Under the pieces are notes generated by a model, which was not told where the DNA came from, searched no databases, and saw only the letters and a list, made by a program, of their open reading frames with translations. From Bacillota bacterium (GTDB lineage Bacteria; Bacillota; Clostridia; Acetivibrionales; DSM-1351): a DNA stretch of 64,000 nt. The stretch's first letter is position 1. Every line of letters starts with the position of its first letter. Shown here one piece after another: positions 62,698 to 64,000 of this stretch. A program made the position numbers and the translations under genes. The stretch lies in NCBI GenBank assembly GCA_023397905.1, contig JAEWSZ010000059.1, forward strand, positions 14,219 to 78,218, given 5' to 3'.

Positions 62698-63465
62698 TTA
62701 CAGCTCTTTTCTTTTTACATCGCCGGTAATCGCCCATTCGCAGCTTCTCAGCAGCAGTGTTTTAAACTGCGGAGGCTCAAATGCTATGGTCGAATTCTCC
62801 AGCAAACCGTGCCCTGTGTAATACATCCATTTATGACCTAAAATAAAGTCCACCGTCCGGCCTTTACCGTAATTGCCCACTGTCAGCACAGGTTCATTGT
62901 TTCCGGTGCCCTTGGCGCTCCATCTTGATTCCAGCTCAGGGTCGGAATAAGCGGTGGCCAATACCTCGAACTCCACATTCCAGACATTTGAAAGCCCGCA
63001 GAACAATTCGTCCTTTGTCCTGAAGCCTGTTATTCCTTCAGTAATAGGATGCTCCGTTTCCGTCATTTTCACGTCACAGTAGTTGAAATCCCCATGGGAG
63101 GCTTCATCCCGCCACAAAAGCCCTATCATTTTTTCTATTTCCGCCCAATCCCGGAAGCAGGGATGCAGGCCGTGGAAAAACAATATGGGCGTACCGCCGG
63201 CCACAGCTTTCTCCAGATTTTTCCGTATGCTTTCGTCCTTCCAGTGCTCATCCGCACAGAGGAAAAAGAAAAGATCGGTGGCCTTTATCCGCCCGGCGTC
63301 CCCCATAAAATTTTCTATGGTGTCCACCGCATGGGGGCACTCCCCCACCACCGTAACCTGATACATGCGCGTTTGCTCCAACCAGCGCGCCAGCAGGGAC
63401 GAAACATAGTTGACATCATGTCCCATTGGACTCACAAACATAGTGATTTGATAAGGTTGTTTCAT
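62698..63465 (-). CDS. ThuA-like (class I glutamine-amidotransferase fold) protein
   Basis: A 255-aa trehalose-utilisation (ThuA) type protein: FFLCADEHW, TPILFFHGLHPCFRDW and HPITEGITGFRTKDELF are typical, as is the C-terminal NYGKGRTVDFILGH and LRSCEWAITGDV. Family members often sit with Gfo/Idh oxidoreductases in sugar catabolism, as here; the reaction may be isomerisation or hydrolysis of a sugar derivative. AGAGGG precedes the ATG. See the short ORF that follows in the same frame. Confidence 0.85.
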   Translation of the reverse strand: MKQPYQITMFVSPMGHDVNYVSSLLARWLEQTRMYQVTVVGECPHAVDTIENFMGDAGRIKATDLFFFLCADEHWKDESIRKNLEKAVAGGTPILFFHGLHPCFRDWAEIEKMIGLLWRDEASHGDFNYCDVKMTETEHPITEGITGFRTKDELFCGLSNVWNVEFEVLATAYSDPELESRWSAKGTGNNEPVLTVGNYGKGRTVDFILGHKWMYYTGHGLLENSTIAFEPPQFKTLLLRSCEWAITGDVKRKEL

Positions 63466-63483
63466 CGGATTTTCCCTCTTTTC

Positions 63484-63963
63484 TTAATTTTTTAAACCCG
63501 CTCCCGACGCCGTTACCGCCAGCGCTGTCGCGCCCACAAGGCCTGCGTTTTTAGGCTGGAACCCCGACAGTACGATGCCGTTCCGAAGGCCCCTGATGGT
63601 GGCGGGATTCAGTATCCCGTTTACCTTCCTGATCAGCCAGCCGTCGCTGACAACACCGCCGCCCAGAATAAACAGGTCCGGATCGGTCACGCGTATAAGA
63701 TTCATAATTACACAGGCCAGAGTGTCTGCAGCCTGCCTGGTCAGTTCCCGGCAAAGGGCATCGCCCTCGTCCGCCAGCCTGAATATTTCTTTTACATCAA
63801 TTCCTTCTCCATCCTGCGGCAGGCACAGTGAGGTTGGAAACAAAGGGGTCAGTCTCTGGGCGTTCTGGGCGAAGCCCACGCCGGAAACCACATTTTCCGC
63901 ACAGCCGCACCTGCCGCAGATACATTCCTGCTTGCTTTCCAGGTTTGTGACCATATGCCCGAG
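63484..63963 (-). CDS. ROK-family sugar kinase or regulator, C-terminal part (cut)
   Basis: At least 160 residues of the C-terminal half of a ROK protein: the zinc motif CICGRCGCAE follows a GHMV segment (the GH is the zinc-ligand His of the ROK signature), then FILGGGVVSDG. The first ATG at 63954 is inside the domain, so the true start is beyond the window, and the last bases are a G-run that is not reliable. ROK kinases phosphorylate glucose or N-acetylmannosamine-type sugars. First visible gene of the catabolic operon. Confidence 0.85.
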   Translation of the reverse strand, partial: LGHMVTNLESKQECICGRCGCAENVVSGVGFAQNAQRLTPLFPTSLCLPQDGEGIDVKEIFRLADEGDALCRELTRQAADTLACVIMNLIRVTDPDLFILGGGVVSDGWLIRKVNGILNPATIRGLRNGIVLSGFQPKNAGLVGATALAVTASGAGLKN

Positions 63964-64000
63964 GTGGGGGGGGGGGTGGGGGGGGGGCGGGGGGGGGGGG
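63964..64000. other. G-homopolymer at the window end, probable sequencing artefact
   Basis: The last 37 bases are nearly all G with two T and one C, inside what should be the ROK coding sequence. Such runs are typical of dark-cycle or low-quality read ends; they carry no biological call. Confidence 0.8.

Noticed and set aside
1..64000. CRISPR arrays, tRNA or rRNA genes, prophage
   Set aside because: I saw no regular repeat-spacer pattern, no cloverleaf-like sequence with the usual T-arm, and no phage structural genes.

Overview
The window looks like chromosomal DNA of a motile, anaerobic Gram-positive bacterium of the Bacillota, most likely class Clostridia. The reasons are strong GGAGG ribosome sites, AT-rich spacers with sigma-A type promoters, a SAM-I riboswitch before metK, the pair csrA-fliW, GdpP, and the orders dnaB-tilS-hpt-ftsH and comF-yvyF-flgM. 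Genus and species cannot be fixed from the sequence alone. Almost every gene is on the minus strand; one alpha/beta-hydrolase-like gene (7.5-8.5 kb) is on the plus strand.

Layout: 1-6.3 kb is a Tad/Flp-type pilus or secretion locus (TadC-like partial, TadB, CpaF ATPase, ParA/CpaE-like ATPase, CpaB/SAF protein) headed by a fused Ser/Thr kinase plus degenerate ParA-like protein behind a leader of about 370 nt. 6.4-8.5 kb holds a radical-SAM protein and the plus-strand hydrolase-like gene. 8.5-36.7 kb is a large flagellar late-gene island: flaG-fliD-fliS-chaperone; a full set of six pseudaminic acid genes (pseB, F, I, H, G, C) with a Maf-type flagellin glycosyltransferase; flagellin; a sugar-decoration set (FkbH-like, ACP, methyltransferase, DUF2920, VOC, AAC(3)-like, DUF4910) reminiscent of the Campylobacter flagellar glycosylation locus; then csrA, fliW, a DUF6470-type gene, flgL, two flgK paralogues, flgN and flgM. 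Three sigma-28 promoters with exact 15-nt spacers lie before flagellin, flaG and flgM, and the flagellin leader has a GGA-loop hairpin that looks like a CsrA site.

36.8-43 kb is a sugar ABC importer with a YesM/YesN two-component system, sitting between flgM and the yvyF-comF-recD2 genes that often adjoin it. 46.9-59.7 kb is mostly housekeeping: an orphan RelB/DinJ antitoxin, metK with its riboswitch, a thioesterase, ftsH with a long structured leader, hpt, tilS, dnaB, rplI, gdpP, a MazG-like gene and pheA. 59.9-64 kb is a sugar-catabolic operon (SIS, VOC, Gfo/Idh, a short ORF, ThuA-like, ROK) that is cut by the end of the window, where the last bases are a G-homopolymer that looks like a sequencing artefact.

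How the parts fit: FlgM, CsrA and FliW control late flagellar expression; the chaperones serve FlgK/FlgL, FliD and flagellin; the Pse genes make CMP-pseudaminic acid, Maf puts it on flagellin, and the second cluster probably decorates that sugar with an acyl group. Several starts were set by ribosome-site position and differ from the longest ORF: TTG for pseF, pseB, ftsH and the DUF2920 gene, and probably CTG for pseI and ATT for comF.
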